From Drechslerella dactyloides (Eukaryota > Ascomycota > Orbiliomycetes > Orbiliales > Orbiliaceae): a DNA stretch of 64,000 bases. The DNA is taken from contig JAGTWJ010000019.1 in assembly GCA_020064725.1 (NCBI GenBank), positions 310,001 through 374,000 of the forward strand. The letters run 5' to 3'. This document shows positions 33,901 through 46,427 of the stretch, piece by piece. Position 1 is the first letter of the stretch; each line of letters opens with the position of its first letter. The notes under the pieces are model-generated. The model worked only from the letters and a program-made list of their open reading frames with translations, ran no database searches and had not been told where the DNA came from. The position numbers and the translations under genes are program-made.

Positions 33901-36222
33901 GTGACGGATAGTAGACACCGGGTGACGCCAGCGGAGCGGTGGCCGCATAGAGGTCTCTCTGACTCAAAGGCTTTGGTCGTCAATACTCACCCTGCGCAAC
34001 TTACCCTGCTGCTTCGGAATTCCCTAGCCTCGATTGGCCGATGGAATTCCCTAGGAGGCGTTATTCAGGCAACCTCAGGCCCGTCCTCAGGAAGGCGGGC
34101 GAATCCCCGAAGAGCCAATCCAGGAAGAGCACAGGACCAACGGCCGGGAAACAGACCGAACGATGAAACCGAGAAAAATTTACGGAAATAGAAGTCACGC
34201 ATAAACCAGAGCAGAAAACAAGTAACTCATCACGCGAAGCTCAACGGTTCGAAAGTGGGGTTTCTCGGGGTCTCTTACCTGGCCGAAAGATGATTTATGT
34301 CGCTCGGGGGTGGGAAGGATCCAGCGCCCGCAAACCGCAAGTCTATTTTTGCGGCTCCCGCGTACAACGCTTTGGGGTATGTGCGAGACTGGATGCAACG
34401 ACGTACGTACGGGAATAGTAACGAGGTAAAGAGGGGAACAAACGAGGTTCTTTTTTCTGCGATGAGATGGAAGCGATGGACAGGTTTGGAAAGATGATGA
34501 TAGGGGAATAGTTGCGAAGTTCAAAAAGAGAACCGCGGTGCCAAATTTATAGTCCCCCGCGAAAGAGTGAGCGACCAATGTGAGTCAAACAAGAGCCGCT
34601 ACGAGGCAGCCAATTGTTCTTGCTCGCAAGGCAGAATCTTCTCTTTTTTTAGGCTCGTTGCTGATTGCTTTCGCTGCGATTGATCGAACAGGAAATATTT
34701 CGCCGACGAACAAAAGCCGCGAAGGCCTGTTTGTGCAACCTGAGAAGATGCGTTGCGATGAGGTTGCTATTTTGAGCCACCGACGCGACACTGATTGGCT
34801 CTCAAAAATGCGACGCTCACTATTCGTACGCATGGGCTTCACAAATGCATCGATTGATTCATGGACGGGATGCTGCTTTTAAATTTTTGACCATCGCATG
34901 CTTAAAGTCTATCGATGGGCTGTTCTATTTCTGCCTGCGACATGCACAGAACTTCCCGTGGGTCCTTAATATTACACGGCTCCCAGCTAGCAATTGCTAC
35001 CATTGTGTGCATTTAGGTGTTCTTCGTCGTCGCCGAAAAAACGAAACGGGCACGCCAGGCCGGGGTCATCTGCCTCCGACCAATGGAGTGCCATCGATGT
35101 CGCTCTGCCCCAAAATAGTGTGCGATGGAGCAGGTCAGGTGATCGCAAGGATCCAAATCACCTCTTGTCGGTGGATTTGTACATGGGCCATTGACCCCGC
35201 CCCACATTTGCATTTACGGAGTGTGTCAATGTCAATTGAGCAGAGACTCGTCTACGGGGAGACGCAATTCGCGTTCGACAAGCAATTGCGCTAGCTAAAA
35301 TGTTTCGCTTGCGGGACTCTGTTTCGCTCCGGCCGCGAGAGACCCCAACCAGTGGCCATTTTAGTACATTTGCGTTATTCCGCGACTCTCGCGGGGTCTT
35401 GGTTCTTCGTCGCTCCGCGAAATCCATCATCTTAGTCCAGAGACATATATTGTACCATATGTACAAAAAGTCGAATGTTGAATGCACTAAACTAAAAAGT
35501 CCGCAGATGAACCGAAAATGCATTGTTGGATGAGTTTTGTTCAATCGGGATCTCATGATTGAGAAAAGGAAGTATCGACAAAGACCAAATTTGATACGTA
35601 TTCTGGCTGCAATCGGACAGTTGATGCGGCAGCAGAGTCATCGGTCATCGCGATTGCTAGCGAATCGTATGTACCGGCAACCCTGTTCCGCGTTTTGGCG
35701 TGCATGCATCATCGCGGAGACTCCAGGACTGCCAAACGCCGCTCGCTAGCATTGGGAGAGCGAGGCACGCTAAATTTCCTTGCTTCTCTCGCTGGCGCTA
35801 AATGCGAGGGAGAAACTCGCAAGGTTTGCAAATGCAATGCGTCGAGGGGCGATGAGGCATAATTTTTTTTTGCTCGCGAGGAAGAGGAAGTGGGGGAATG
35901 AAAAAAATCTGGGCGGGTTTGGGATCATGGGTGTTTGCACGGGGAGTCGTCACACAGCATATCCTGGTTCTCGCAAAAATGAGAATGGCGGTCAAAGAAA
36001 ACCCACAGTGGACATTGACCGAGGGACTGAATGACTGGGATGGTCAACCCAGACCTTTGCCATTTTGTCACCCGGCAAACTCTTTGACTCTGCTCCCTCG
36101 CTCGCCGGGTTCTAACATCGCTACTGGCTGGCGCCTTTTAGACAAACAAACTTGGGCGTACGATACCTCACCTGCTGCTTTGTGACCGCAAGCACAATCC
36201 TAATCGGAATATCCGGTCGAAG
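30981..36222. other. Long gene-free region (5.2 kb) upstream of a regulator and a channel gene
   Basis: No frame here has a recognisable domain or convincing splice structure. The region separates two divergently transcribed genes (zinc-finger copy 2 to the left, proton channel to the right). Several TATAAA-type elements occur: minus strand at 31057, 31500 and 34545, plus strand near 33707. This could be a large regulatory region or hold unannotated noncoding transcripts. Small direct repeats (GGAATTCCCTAG at about 34016 and 34043) are present. Confidence 0.45.
31057..31064 (-). promoter_or_regulatory. TATA box of zinc-finger copy 2
   Basis: TATAAATA on the minus strand starts 77 bases upstream of the ATG, an ideal position for a start site about 30 bp further down and a 5' UTR of roughly 50 nt. 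A second TATAAATA in a similar context lies at 31500-31507. Confidence 0.55.
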
Positions 36223-37177
36223 ATGTCTCTTCTCGCGATGCCCGGGACTCGTACCCCCTTGCTCTCCTCTGTCGTGTCTTCGCACCATTTGCACCCCCTG
36301 CACTCCGGAAGGCCTGGGCTCTTCGCCCAGCGGCACCCGCGTCCGTCCACTACTTCCGTTATCCCCCGCGTCCGGCACTCGCTCAAGAAGACTTGTTCCA
36401 CCCCGGTTTGGCATCGATCCGTCTTGCTGCTTATCGTTCTCGACACGCTAATCGTCCTCGCCGTTCTCTTGCTCAACTTGTTTATCTGCGAGCTGTCGCA
36501 TCCGTCGTCACCGCCGGGCGCTCCGGACAACCTGCCAGGCTCCAAAGACCCGAAAGTCATCAGCCGTCTTAAACTTGCGCTGGACATTCTGCAGGAAACT
36601 AGTTTCGCGTTGAGTTGCATATTCCTTGGCGAGCTCTTCGTCACGCTGCTGGCTTTTGGACCGGGATATCTGAAACGTTGGATCCATGCTATCGATGCCG
36701 CCGTGATAACCGTTGGGTTCCTCGTCGACGTTGTGCTGAAGAATGGCTTGGTCGAAGAAGTTGCCGAACTTGTCGTCGTGTTGAGGTGAGCCCAGCCATC
36801 CCGGTGCTGCTCACTTGCATATGGCCGTGCATCGAGCATATGCAGGCTGCACCTGTGACTCTTTTGAGGCTCAGTCCTCCAATCGAACCCCGCTCCTCTA
36901 TTTACTCTCTGCTTCTGCTGCACCCCATATACCGTATGTTACTCATACGACATAGTCTGGGGCGGAGAAAAAACGAGCTATTGTTTCGAAGCTAATTCCA
37001 AAAAACCCCTCATCTGCTCCGCGTGGAAACAGGTTATGGCGGCTCATTAAGATCGCAGAAGAATGCGTCGTTGAAGCCTACCAAGAGTCTGAGGAGGAAA
37101 TGGGACAGCTGAAAGAGCAGGTTGAGCAATTGCAGAGAGAAAATAGTGAGCTGAGAGCTGGAGGCTCTCTATCCTAA
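36223..37177 (+). CDS. Voltage-gated proton channel (Hv1-like)
   Basis: Exons 36223-36785 and 37033-37177 are joined across a 247-bp intron, giving 235 aa. It is a lone four-helix voltage-sensor domain with no pore domain. S1 (about 67-89) carries Asp74 in IVLDTLIVL, at the position of the proton-selectivity Asp of Hv1. S2 (about 118-143) and S3 (about 152-173) have the expected acidic residues. S4 (about 183-196) reads VLRLWRLIKI, with Arg188, Arg191 and Lys194 at three-residue spacing. The intron splits the codon for Arg188. A charged coiled coil (about 200-228, EEEMGQLKEQVEQLQREN) follows and should drive dimerisation. The first 60 residues are basic and Pro/Ser-rich. Hv1 channels extrude protons across the plasma membrane on depolarisation. 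Confidence 0.88.
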
Positions 37178-39386
37178 CGATTCGAATCTCAAGAGGGGGG
37201 GGTGGGAAGAAAGAGGTCTCTTTATAGCCATGAACAGCCTGGACTTCGATATTGTATTGAATCTATTTGCAAAGCGCAGACGCACGAGGCTTTTCCTCTT
37301 CATTATCACGCTATGCCATTCTCAGTTGCGATCCATTTCTTTGAAGTTGACGCTTTTCCTTTCTGAGATGCGTTGGAATTTCCTCGATCTCACAGACATC
37401 TTGAGGTGCAGGCAGACTTGCCAGGTCCGATGCTCGAAGCGACGAGGATCCGAGGTGGTGCCTCGGACGGCTAGTTGCCATACCCCTGTATATTTTTCGA
37501 CATGCAGGTGCCTAAACAGGAAATCTTCTGATCCTGCGGTAGCGCGGATTCCTGCAGGCGGCCTGCATGCACTTGAATCGCATGAACGCCGAACTATCGT
37601 CCGTTGGCCGTGCGTCGCCCGTGAATGTATCTCAAGCTTGGAATGACAAAGGAGTCATCAGCAGGGTTATCTTTCGATTCCCTGTCCCGTGCGACTATGA
37701 ATTACGAGATGCAGCGCGGGATCCGCCTGGGTAGGACTTTCAAGAACCCACCCTGAGGTTGGTGTTGGCTGCCGTGCAGCTTGGATCCTTCGACTCGCAG
37801 AGCTCTTGCATTGACCATACACCGTTCTCTTTACGATATTGCCGGGTTTTCGGGTTTTCGGGTTTGGTGAAGCCTAGTTATATCATTGGCCGTCGAGAAA
37901 CCCGAAGATATTAAACGGCTGACGAACTCGGAACGCGACGAGGTCTTGGGCAGCCGAAAAAACGGTGCATTACGACTGCTATACATGTAATATCGACGTT
38001 TGCGGGTCGATGATATATATGACTAAGTAGTATCTTGACACCTTCCCTATGAGACAACGTTGATCAATCATAAATCTCTTTCGGCGCGGCGCTCGAGTCT
38101 ATCGAAGATGCATATCGGTTCTCTGTCAAATGTAAATATAAAACTTTATTAATTTTCGTACACAAAATGTCTGGACTGCGTATTAGGTAGTTAGAGTATT
38201 TCCGCGAGGTATACGTCATGCGCTATCTAGCTGCAGCTATCTGAGACAATTCTCTAGGCTAGTGAACTTTTGTCGGAGGCATCACAACTGGGGCGGAACG
38301 TTAACGCGATCCGACACTCATAATGGAAACCCGGACACAACAGCGTAAAATCGTGCCACTCGAGTGCAGTCGAGAGGATTTTCTTCCGAATAAGGCTCCT
38401 TAGCACACCACTGCACTCGTGTGAACGCGGCATGATCATGATTGCTCATCTGCTTATGCATGCATGTGCGTTCTCAAGATCCACCGCACCGCTGTTGTCA
38501 ACATCACTTCGACATACATCTCAACTGGCCTGAGCGTTGGCGTGTGAGGATAAGCTTGCGGATATATCGAGGGGATTATATGTTTGTAAGCATAGAGCTA
38601 TCCCGCGACGAGAATAATCCATCAATCTTGAGTGTCATCAATGCAATGCTATCCATGAGTGCAGTGTCGAATGTCGGGATTTGCAACCCACGTAGGTATC
38701 CGGCACTTATGCGTAATCCTTTCCAGGTTGTGCAGAAGCAAATACAATTGCCTCGCTCTCCTTTCTTCATCGTCTTAAGAAGTTAGAGGCTCGGAATCTA
38801 GCTCCTCCGTCAGCGTAATTTTGGACACAAATCGGCTATATATAGGTGGCTTGAACGTCCTACGGTTTCTCCGATATATTGCTCCAGGCATTTAAGAACT
38901 TGGAGAACACTTGCAATGAGGGATATTGGAGGGCGAATACACACGAAGGAATTTTGGAGCGTGCATCATTTAGGATTGATCCTAAACAACCGTTAACCTG
39001 TGCTTTTGTGTGCCTACGTTCCTAAATAGTTCCTAAGACAATATGACACTGGATATCTTTGATTAGTTTTTACGGCTGAAATTCGTGCGTGAAGATGTTG
39101 TATATGGATATTACACGCAAGTAACTGGCATACAGTTGAGCTGACGGTAAACACAACCTGTGAATTGAAACAATGTGAATATCCGTTAAGGTTCTTCTGG
39201 CTGATCATGACAAGAAACGAAGATATAGAGCATGATGTTGCAATACCATTGTTTGCAAACCAACAGGAGTGGTGAGTGGGATTCGCTGTCTACGTAAACA
39301 GTTCTTGGCCTACATACGGGAAAAAAAGCACTCACGGTGATCCATAACGAGAGACTCCACAATAGCTCTTCAGGCGTCGAAATCGG
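37178..39386. other. Convergent intergenic region
   Basis: 2.2 kb between the stop codons of the channel and SET-protein genes. No gene is supported. A short tandem CGGGTTTT array (about 2.5 copies) lies at 37843-37865. Confidence 0.45.
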
Positions 39387-42259
39387 TTAGTTTTTCTTTT
39401 CTTCGTTTTCCTTATTTCCCGCCTCCTCTTCGTGTGTCCCTTGCTCTGCTGGCTTTCTCGCTCTGGCCTTCCTTTCTTTCTCCGTAGTATGCTGGATGAG
39501 CATCTCGAGGGCTTTCTTCCGGATATCATCCTCCATAATCTCCGTTTCTACAGTTTTGACCCACGCCTTTTTGGCTGCAAGCGTCATAAACTGCGCCATT
39601 GCTATGCCCTCCGTCGTAGCAATCCACTCTGATTCCATCGTCTCGTCGATACCCAATCTCTTCTTCGTCTCTTTCGGATCATTGATGGCGAAGTTGTCAA
39701 TTCCTACACACGGACATTGATCCTTCCCATCTACGAACTCGAGGGTATGGACGACGCTGTCGTAGCTGAGCCTCTCACCGTACAGAATCTCATATATGTC
39801 GATGCTAGCTTTACGCCAGGCTTTTTTGAGACCGGGCGTGGTAGCTAGCGCTGCGAGATCACGGTATGCATGCAGCAAGTCTTCCGAGCACTGACCGTGG
39901 TTGATTACCATCAGCTTGTCAATGTTATCCATGACATAGTATTCGACTCCAAGGCTGTCGAGGACCTTGTAATACGCACACAGAGCATGGCGTCGCTGGC
40001 CTGAGCTATAGTAAGCCGCTGCGATATATCGGTATCTGTGGGCGAGCTGAACGTGCGGCACTTGGCTTGCTGGTGGCATGGTCCGTTCGATCGCCACAAG
40101 CTTAGACATCATCGATGGGAGGAGGTCGTTAAGCTTCAGCTTTGCCCATTTTTCAGGCTTCGTGCGGGCTTTTTCAATGCGTTCGCACTCTACGGTGAAC
40201 TGATCCCAGAGCTTTTGGCGATAGTGGCTCTCCTCGCTCGCCCCGGGCTTGTTCCCGTCGACGGCATCATACTCATGGACGGGACAGGTACAGATAAACT
40301 TGACGAGAGGATATTCCCAGGTACTTGGTGTCACGCAGCTGATAGTGACTTTGGTGTCCTTTGGCATATCACGGCCAGCGCGGATGATCATCATGTCACC
40401 GATGACGGTACGGTGGGCGTTTGGGATGCAGCTATGGCGAAGAAAGGATGGGAGGAACCATAACCCTGAGTTGTAGGCCGTCAGGCGGCTTAGTGGCATC
40501 GTTCCCATTGGGAGGTAAGCTAAGCTCTGGCCTGGATGAATAGGAAGGTTGGTAATGTTGAGAGAGTTGATGCGACGGATTTCCTCGATATGGAATCTGG
40601 GAGTTTGCGTAACCATCAGCGAGATGCACTTAATAAGTACCATGATGATGGTGAAACTTTGAGAGATACACTTACGCATCTGGAACTTTGGTCCCATCCG
40701 GGAGCTTGTATCCACAGCTGGTGTAACCGCCATCCTCCATGAGACAAAGTGTTTTCTCGTAGAAACCTGCCGGCTCCCTCTTCAACCGCTCGATAATCTC
40801 TGAAGTGAGATATGGGCCGACCCCAAACTCAGTTTCGAGTCTGCCATCGTGGTATGAAAGTTGAACACAGCTGTTGCTGGCTTCGAGAGTGACGATTGCA
40901 ACAGCCTTGACGACCATGAGCAAGTCTCCTCGTTTGACATCACGAGCGGTAAAAATCCTGCGGCCCTTGGGTGTTTTTTTGAGCTTGACCGGGTTGGTGT
41001 AATCGGCGTGATCGAGATCAATGTAAACCCCGCAAGCAAGCTGGCGCATACCCTTCCAGTTGTATTTTCCCAATTTGACTTCCTCATGTCGCTCTTTAGC
41101 TCGAAGCCTGAGATCCTTGTACAAAAAATTGTCGGGGTCATTCGTCATTAATTTCGCAAGTTCTTCCTGGCATAGATCGTATCGGCCGATATAGTAGTAT
41201 CTCAGAGCCCGTAAGTGCAGAGCCACGATATTTTGAGGCGACTTTCTCAGGATGGCATCGATATCTGGGGCGCCCAGAAGATGCTGACGGAGTTTGACAT
41301 GGATCCCAGCACGGCGGAGGCGGCAGTCGTCGATGATTTGAGCTGCCTTGCTGGTGTCCGATAGCTTGCGAGCTTTGCTCTCTACACAATCGTACCTACG
41401 ATAGCAATGAGTTAGAAATATCTGGCTGAGACATATATGTTGTAGGTTAATCAGGAGTCTCAAACGGGGAGGCAAGGTCAGAATCAGTAGATCTAGAGAG
41501 CAAATGCAATATTGCGGAAACCGTCGATCAAGCGCGGAGGCCTTGTTGGAGCAGATCTACGTACTTGAGAAGTGCTGAGTGAAATTCCTCCTGGCGACAG
41601 CAGATACTTGCCAGTTGGAGCAGGCTAGGGATTTCTAACATGTCGAAGTTAAGGGTGGACTTCCAGTTGCTCGGGACAAGCTTCGCATAAGCATCTTTCC
41701 AGGGATACAGATACACCAAGTCGTGAGGGTGATCCACTCTCACGAAGAATGCCTCGCATTCACCACTGCTCCAGATGTATGGATCGCGAATGATGATGAC
41801 GTATCCCTGGGGAAGATGGTCATTTGCAGTGTTGTCTTCATCGCGAAAATAGAGCCTGATCAGGCAACAGGCGCCCTGTTCATCTTCGACGACGGACTGC
41901 ACAGCGAGCTCGGCACGAAAAGCTGTTGCTGTAAGCCGCACCTTGAGGTAGCAGCCCTTGTGATGCTTTCCGATGACAAGATCTTTCACTAGGAGCTTCC
42001 TCAACTTCTCAACTGGAACGACTGGGTTAGCAGGTTCGCGGTAATCTGATATCATGCAGCGTGTAAGTTGAGCTTCCTGGAAGTTTTCATCAGCCTTCTG
42101 TTTGAGGTTCCTATGCTGTTGTATGATGACATCCCTGCTGACTGTCGGGATCTTTCGACCCTGGTTTGCAGCCGCGATAACGAACAACGCTTCTACTTTC
42201 TTTGTAACTTTGCGCAGAGTCTCGGTGCGGGTCTTGTCAACAACCATTGGCGTCGACAT
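39387..42259 (-). CDS. TPR/SET-domain protein
   Basis: Exons 42259-41565, 41395-40676 and 40596-39387 give 874 aa. The N-terminal 220 residues have no recognised fold. A TPR-like stretch follows at about 215-345 (SLLQLASICCRQEEFHSALLKY, then HLRALRYYYIGRYDLCQEEL). A split SET domain starts near residue 360 (GRRIFTARDVKRGDLLM) and includes RHSCIPNAHR at 525-532. A CTCPVHEYD segment and more TPR-like helices (SSGQRRHALCAYYKVLD) come after it. The C terminus is Lys/Glu-rich. Family members of this SMYD-like layout methylate lysines, but two core positions are unusual: Arg525 where Asn of NHSC is normal, and Cys559 (VTISC) where the SET Tyr is normal. Methyltransferase activity is therefore doubtful. 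Confidence 0.85.
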
Positions 42260-42574
42260 CTTGATTGGAGGACGGCGTAGAAGCTGGTGGAAGCAGCTTT
42301 TATGGAGTGGAGTGAATGAATTGACGATGGGAAGAGCGGTGTATGTGAGATGATGGATGGACGGAAGATGAATTTGAACGCTGCGTGCGATCTATAACTT
42401 TTTTTTTTCATTTGCAAATATTTCTTCAGCAACAGCTTCCTGATGCTTGCTGATTAGGTAAAAGTACAGAATGCTGAGCTTGCCAAAAACTGGTGACACA
42501 CATCTCTACCAATTAAAAATCCACAAAACAGACCGTAATACACCTTGAACCACTGTATATCTAATTTCGAAATT
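42260..42574. other. Short intergenic region
   Basis: 315 bp between the SET-protein start codon and the stop codon of the membrane-protein gene, both on the minus strand. It should contain the SET-gene promoter and the other gene's 3' UTR. Confidence 0.5.
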
Positions 42575-43524
42575 TCATACCACATCTTCTGCCCTGGTAT
42601 ACTTGTCACTGAAGTAGTTTGGGTTTTCAGGGTACTGCGGAACCGGTGGCGGAGTAGGCTTGGGCGGATTCTCCACCAAGCTCTGTTCTCCTTGAGTCTT
42701 CTCTGCTTCTAGAGCCGCATGTGACTTGGGTCCGTAGGCCTCGTTGTGCGCATAAAACTTGAAGAGAATGAAAGTACTAATTCATAGATACCGTTTGTGT
42801 TAGCATCTTCCAATGGCCTTTCGGTGGGATATTGATGTATATACCTTGCTATGGTGAAGACCAGTCCTAACCATAGGAGTACTATCGATGCAACGGCCAT
42901 CGGATTCTTCCTGTACAGCCAGCTGGGCTGTCCAGCCTTTTCCAGTAGCGCGTTCTCATCCTCTCCACTTACGCCATCGACCCAGCACTTATGCGTCGCG
43001 ACAATAACGGTGTAAGCCAGTGCGTCGGCCAGCGCTCCGACACAAACTGCTACAGCCGAGATCTTCCACGCCAGCTTGACCCCAGGCGACTCGTAACGGT
43101 CCGGCCAGAAGAGGTCGAAGAAAAATGCGGCTCCGAATATCGTGGCGACGGCAACGCCTATGAAGATGTTGAATGAAGCGATGCCGACAATGTCGTTATT
43201 GTGGATGTGAGAACCTGGGAAGGCTCTCTCGAGGTAGTCCTGCTGGTCGACGTAATCTGGGGAGAATCGATCGTTAGCCCTGACCTAGTCTTCTGCACGT
43301 AAACCCCTGTTGTCACGAGGCCCAATATTTTAGATCGGGTGAGTGCTGAACCTACCGGAGAGAGCGGCGGTGCCCACAGATTCGGAACAGACCATCAGGA
43401 TCATGGCCAGCTGGTAGATGATCATCTTCTCGCGGCGAAGATACCATTGCGGGTCGAACATGTTCTTCGAGGCGAATTTGCCCCACTGTATCTCGCGGAG
43501 GTCGAGCCCCCAAATCACCGCCAT
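42575..43524 (-). CDS. Conserved fungal integral membrane protein, unknown function
   Basis: Exons 43524-43356, 43256-42845 and 42776-42575 give 260 aa. The N terminus (DLREIQWGKFASKNMFDPQW) is distinctive and hydrophilic. Four to five hydrophobic segments follow (YQLAMILMVCSESVGTAAL, IASFNIFIGVAVATIFGAAFFF, a stretch around SAVAVCVGALADALAYTVIV, and AVASIVLLWLGLVFTI). The cytosolic-looking C-terminal tail is Pro-rich (NPPKPTPPPVPQYP). All junctions keep the frame and use good GT-AG sites. I recognise the pattern as conserved among filamentous ascomycetes but know no assigned function. Confidence 0.8.
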
Positions 43525-44675
43525 TTTGACTGTGTCGCGCGTAGAAGAATCGGGCTCACAGCAGTACCAGAGAGGATGGGGGGGAGAAGGACCCTAGGAG
43601 GTTGTGTGGCAGAAGTTGCGTTGTCGCGGTGCGTCAGGATCGGTTGCACAAGCTGGTGACGAGACTGCTCGGAGACGCTGTGCGGATATCCAGAATGTTA
43701 TATACGTTGGAACGGTGTAAAACTTTTGCTTGTCGTGGTTTCCGGAACCTCCGGGCGGACAAGTGGTTACTAATCTATGAATGTGTCTTTAAGAGAGAAT
43801 GAGGGCTATGAGTTTATCAGAGCTCCGGAAACCCAATATTAAGCTCAATCTCGATCACCGTGCTGGCGCTGGGGGCCCACCCGGGTTTTATTCCACAGAG
43901 TACCAACCACGCCGCAAAATCTCCTGTGCTTCAAGTATGAACAGGGACAAGTCTGGGGCGATGACAGAGCAGTGGTGGTATTATCACGTCCTCCAAGCTA
44001 TGATCGTGTCCGTTCTCAGCGCTAGGTAGCAGTCAGGCGCGACATTGTATTGGCTAGTGGGGAAACCGGATTTCCAAGCTTTTTTTTGGCTTTCTCGTTT
44101 ACTTGGTAAGCAATGCCATGAAGGTTTTTCGACGTCATCGCAAAAGCGCCTGCATGCGGCAGACCGCCCGGAATCCTCGGAATGGGACGGTTGCGCCACC
44201 GTAAGTACCGAGAAGCAGCGTTCGAGGTCCGAAATACTCTGGAGAGGAGCTCCGAAGCCGGTCGGCCTCGCTCCAGCCCTTTATATACGCACCAGCCTTG
44301 TAGACATGCCTCCGAAAATGGGCGTGTGTAACAATTACTGCGCGTCAACGCAAATTTGAGTTATCCCTGTCTGCCCGTGGTGTAACTACACTGAAAGGAA
44401 TCTTCTGGCTAGTCAAATTTGATCAAATCCAAGTACGTGCAAGGCTGCTGTCTCGTACTAGTCAGCCAGATGTTCCAAGCATGCCTGTCCATTATGTCAT
44501 CCTCTATATATAAACAAAAGCCCAAAGCGCGCGCTGTCCTTAACGTTAATTACAGTAGATAAATATCATACACGCAATACATACGTCGAAATCCATGGCG
44601 GCGTCATAAGCAAACGTAACGAAAACCCAACCAGATCAGATCCTGCTGCAGCAAAAAATCATTAAAACCCAGAAA
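43525..44675. other. Intergenic, promoter of the membrane-protein gene
   Basis: 1.15 kb between two minus-strand genes. The left end is the upstream region of the membrane-protein gene and the right end the 3' UTR of the SAT4-family gene. Frames are short and unrecognised. Confidence 0.45.
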
Positions 44676-46427
44676 CTAAACATCCTGAAGCCCATCTCCA
44701 TGGCGACCGAACGAATCTGTCGACAGCCTTGACTCGTTTCTCAACTCCTCAAAGCTGTGGTCTTCGTGAACCTCGATCTCCACCGTCCTCATCACCTCCC
44801 AGCTCCTCGCATTGTCTACCCCGCTGTCCTCGTCCCCATCACTGTGGACGTTGCCGTTCAGGACATCTTCAGTACGCCGTGTCGTGAGCGGCCAACCGTA
44901 TCCTTCCTCGATATCTCTTCCACCTTGGGTATGCGTATATGGACTGGTGCAGGCCTCGTCAAGAGGCTGTACTTGCACGGTCACGCCGTCAGACTTGCCC
45001 GGCGGCCCTTTGTCGTTAACGTTGGCCTTGCGCGCAGCCGCTAGTCGACCATCTGGGTCACCGGAAAATATCACCGTCGTCATCTGATATGTGCCCGCTT
45101 GGTGTCCTTCTTGCTTTTGCATCTTGATATTCACATTTCCGTGTACACTACGGTCGCTAGCGTACACGGCTTCGTCGCTGCCGTCCCAGACGTTCTCTCC
45201 AGTTTGGAGGGGATTGCGCGACCCCAGATTCCGGGATGTACCACCACCAGGGAGCCGTCTACCGCCTTTCTTCGTCGTCCGCTTCAGCGTCCGCGAGCGG
45301 TGGCCGTAGACGCCCATGCTCGGTGTCACTTCTGAGAAGCGGAAATTCGTAATCTTCGTAACCAGTGGCTTGAGTGCTGGCAGCGACGCGCAGATTATGC
45401 CCACGTCGGACTCCGCGGCCGTCCAGATCCACGCGGAGAATCCATCCCAGGTTCTATCGTAGGAATACGCCGTCCTGATAACGTAAACCAACCGGAGAGC
45501 ACCAGCTAGACAGACACTATACGCGCCAACAACGGCAGCATGTTAGTACAGGATCCTAGTAAAATATACCGCCCAGCTGTCGTCCAAATGGGATGCAACT
45601 CCGGCAACTCGCTCACAGGAAATGCACATGTACGAAGAACGTTCACTTACAAGAACCCCAACGCGAAGACAGCCACCAGCCCAACTCGCTGTCGTAGCGG
45701 CAGGCGCACCTTCCATACAACTGGCACTGGCATAATCCAAAGCCAGCAGTCGAGCACGATGTTCACAGCAGCATTACTGATCAACGCCGCCTCATCGCTC
45801 AGACACTTCGCGTCCGGGTATTCGTACGGCTGCCAGTACGCGCGCACGGGAATGCAGTAGAAGACCACCATGAGAGCATACGCGACCCCGAGCGTGACGA
45901 CAGCCGCCATGGTAAGCCAGGTGAGTGTACGGAAGGGCCCTGACGGGACCAGCCGCAGGTAGAAGCAGAGAATCGAGATTTTGGTAAAAGTGACGGCTAT
46001 GCAGTAGAGTAGCATGTTCGCCCATGCGTACTCGAGCGATTTCGTTCGTAGATGATGAGGTACGTCGTAGATGTGGAGGCCGTAGCCCCCGGTTGTCGCG
46101 AGACATGTTGATATTGTAAGACCTAAGCAGAATATCTACTCGACGGTATTAGCACGCTCTGCCTCGTTATATGCAACTCACGATTTATGTGCAGCTCGTT
46201 GGTAGTGCAGATGTCGTACTCACAGTAGAGGGTATAATGAACCAATCGTCCAAGCCAAAACTCCTAATGATCCACCTCCTCGTGTATATTCTCCCCGCCA
46301 CGATAATCGCCGTGAGGGAGAATAACGCGATCTCCACCACGATCAGAGAGCGACCTCTGTTCGCGGGGTGCTCATAGTCGGGCGCCGGCCAGGAGTCCAC
46401 AACCTCAGGCGGTGGGATCCACCGCAT
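44676..46427 (-). CDS. SAT4/Pth11-family rhodopsin-like membrane protein
   Basis: Exons 46427-46224, 46135-45651 and 45516-44676 give 509 aa. Seven hydrophobic segments fill residues about 27-320. Hallmarks of the fungal rhodopsin domain (SAT4) are present: RGRSLIVVEIALFSLTAIIVAGRIYTR, then LDDWFIIPS, LLYCIAVTFTKISILCFYLRL, and SNAAVNIVLDCWLWIMPVPVVWK. A hydrophilic C-terminal tail of about 200 residues is rich in Ser, Arg, Gly and Asp and probably cytosolic. Pth11-like members act as surface receptors in plant-pathogen fungi, but most of the family is uncharacterised. Intron 2 carries a consensus branch point TACTAACA. Confidence 0.87.

Noticed and set aside
36168..36923. 251-codon minus-strand frame opposite the proton channel
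   Set aside because: It is antisense to a well-supported coding exon and has no recognisable domain.
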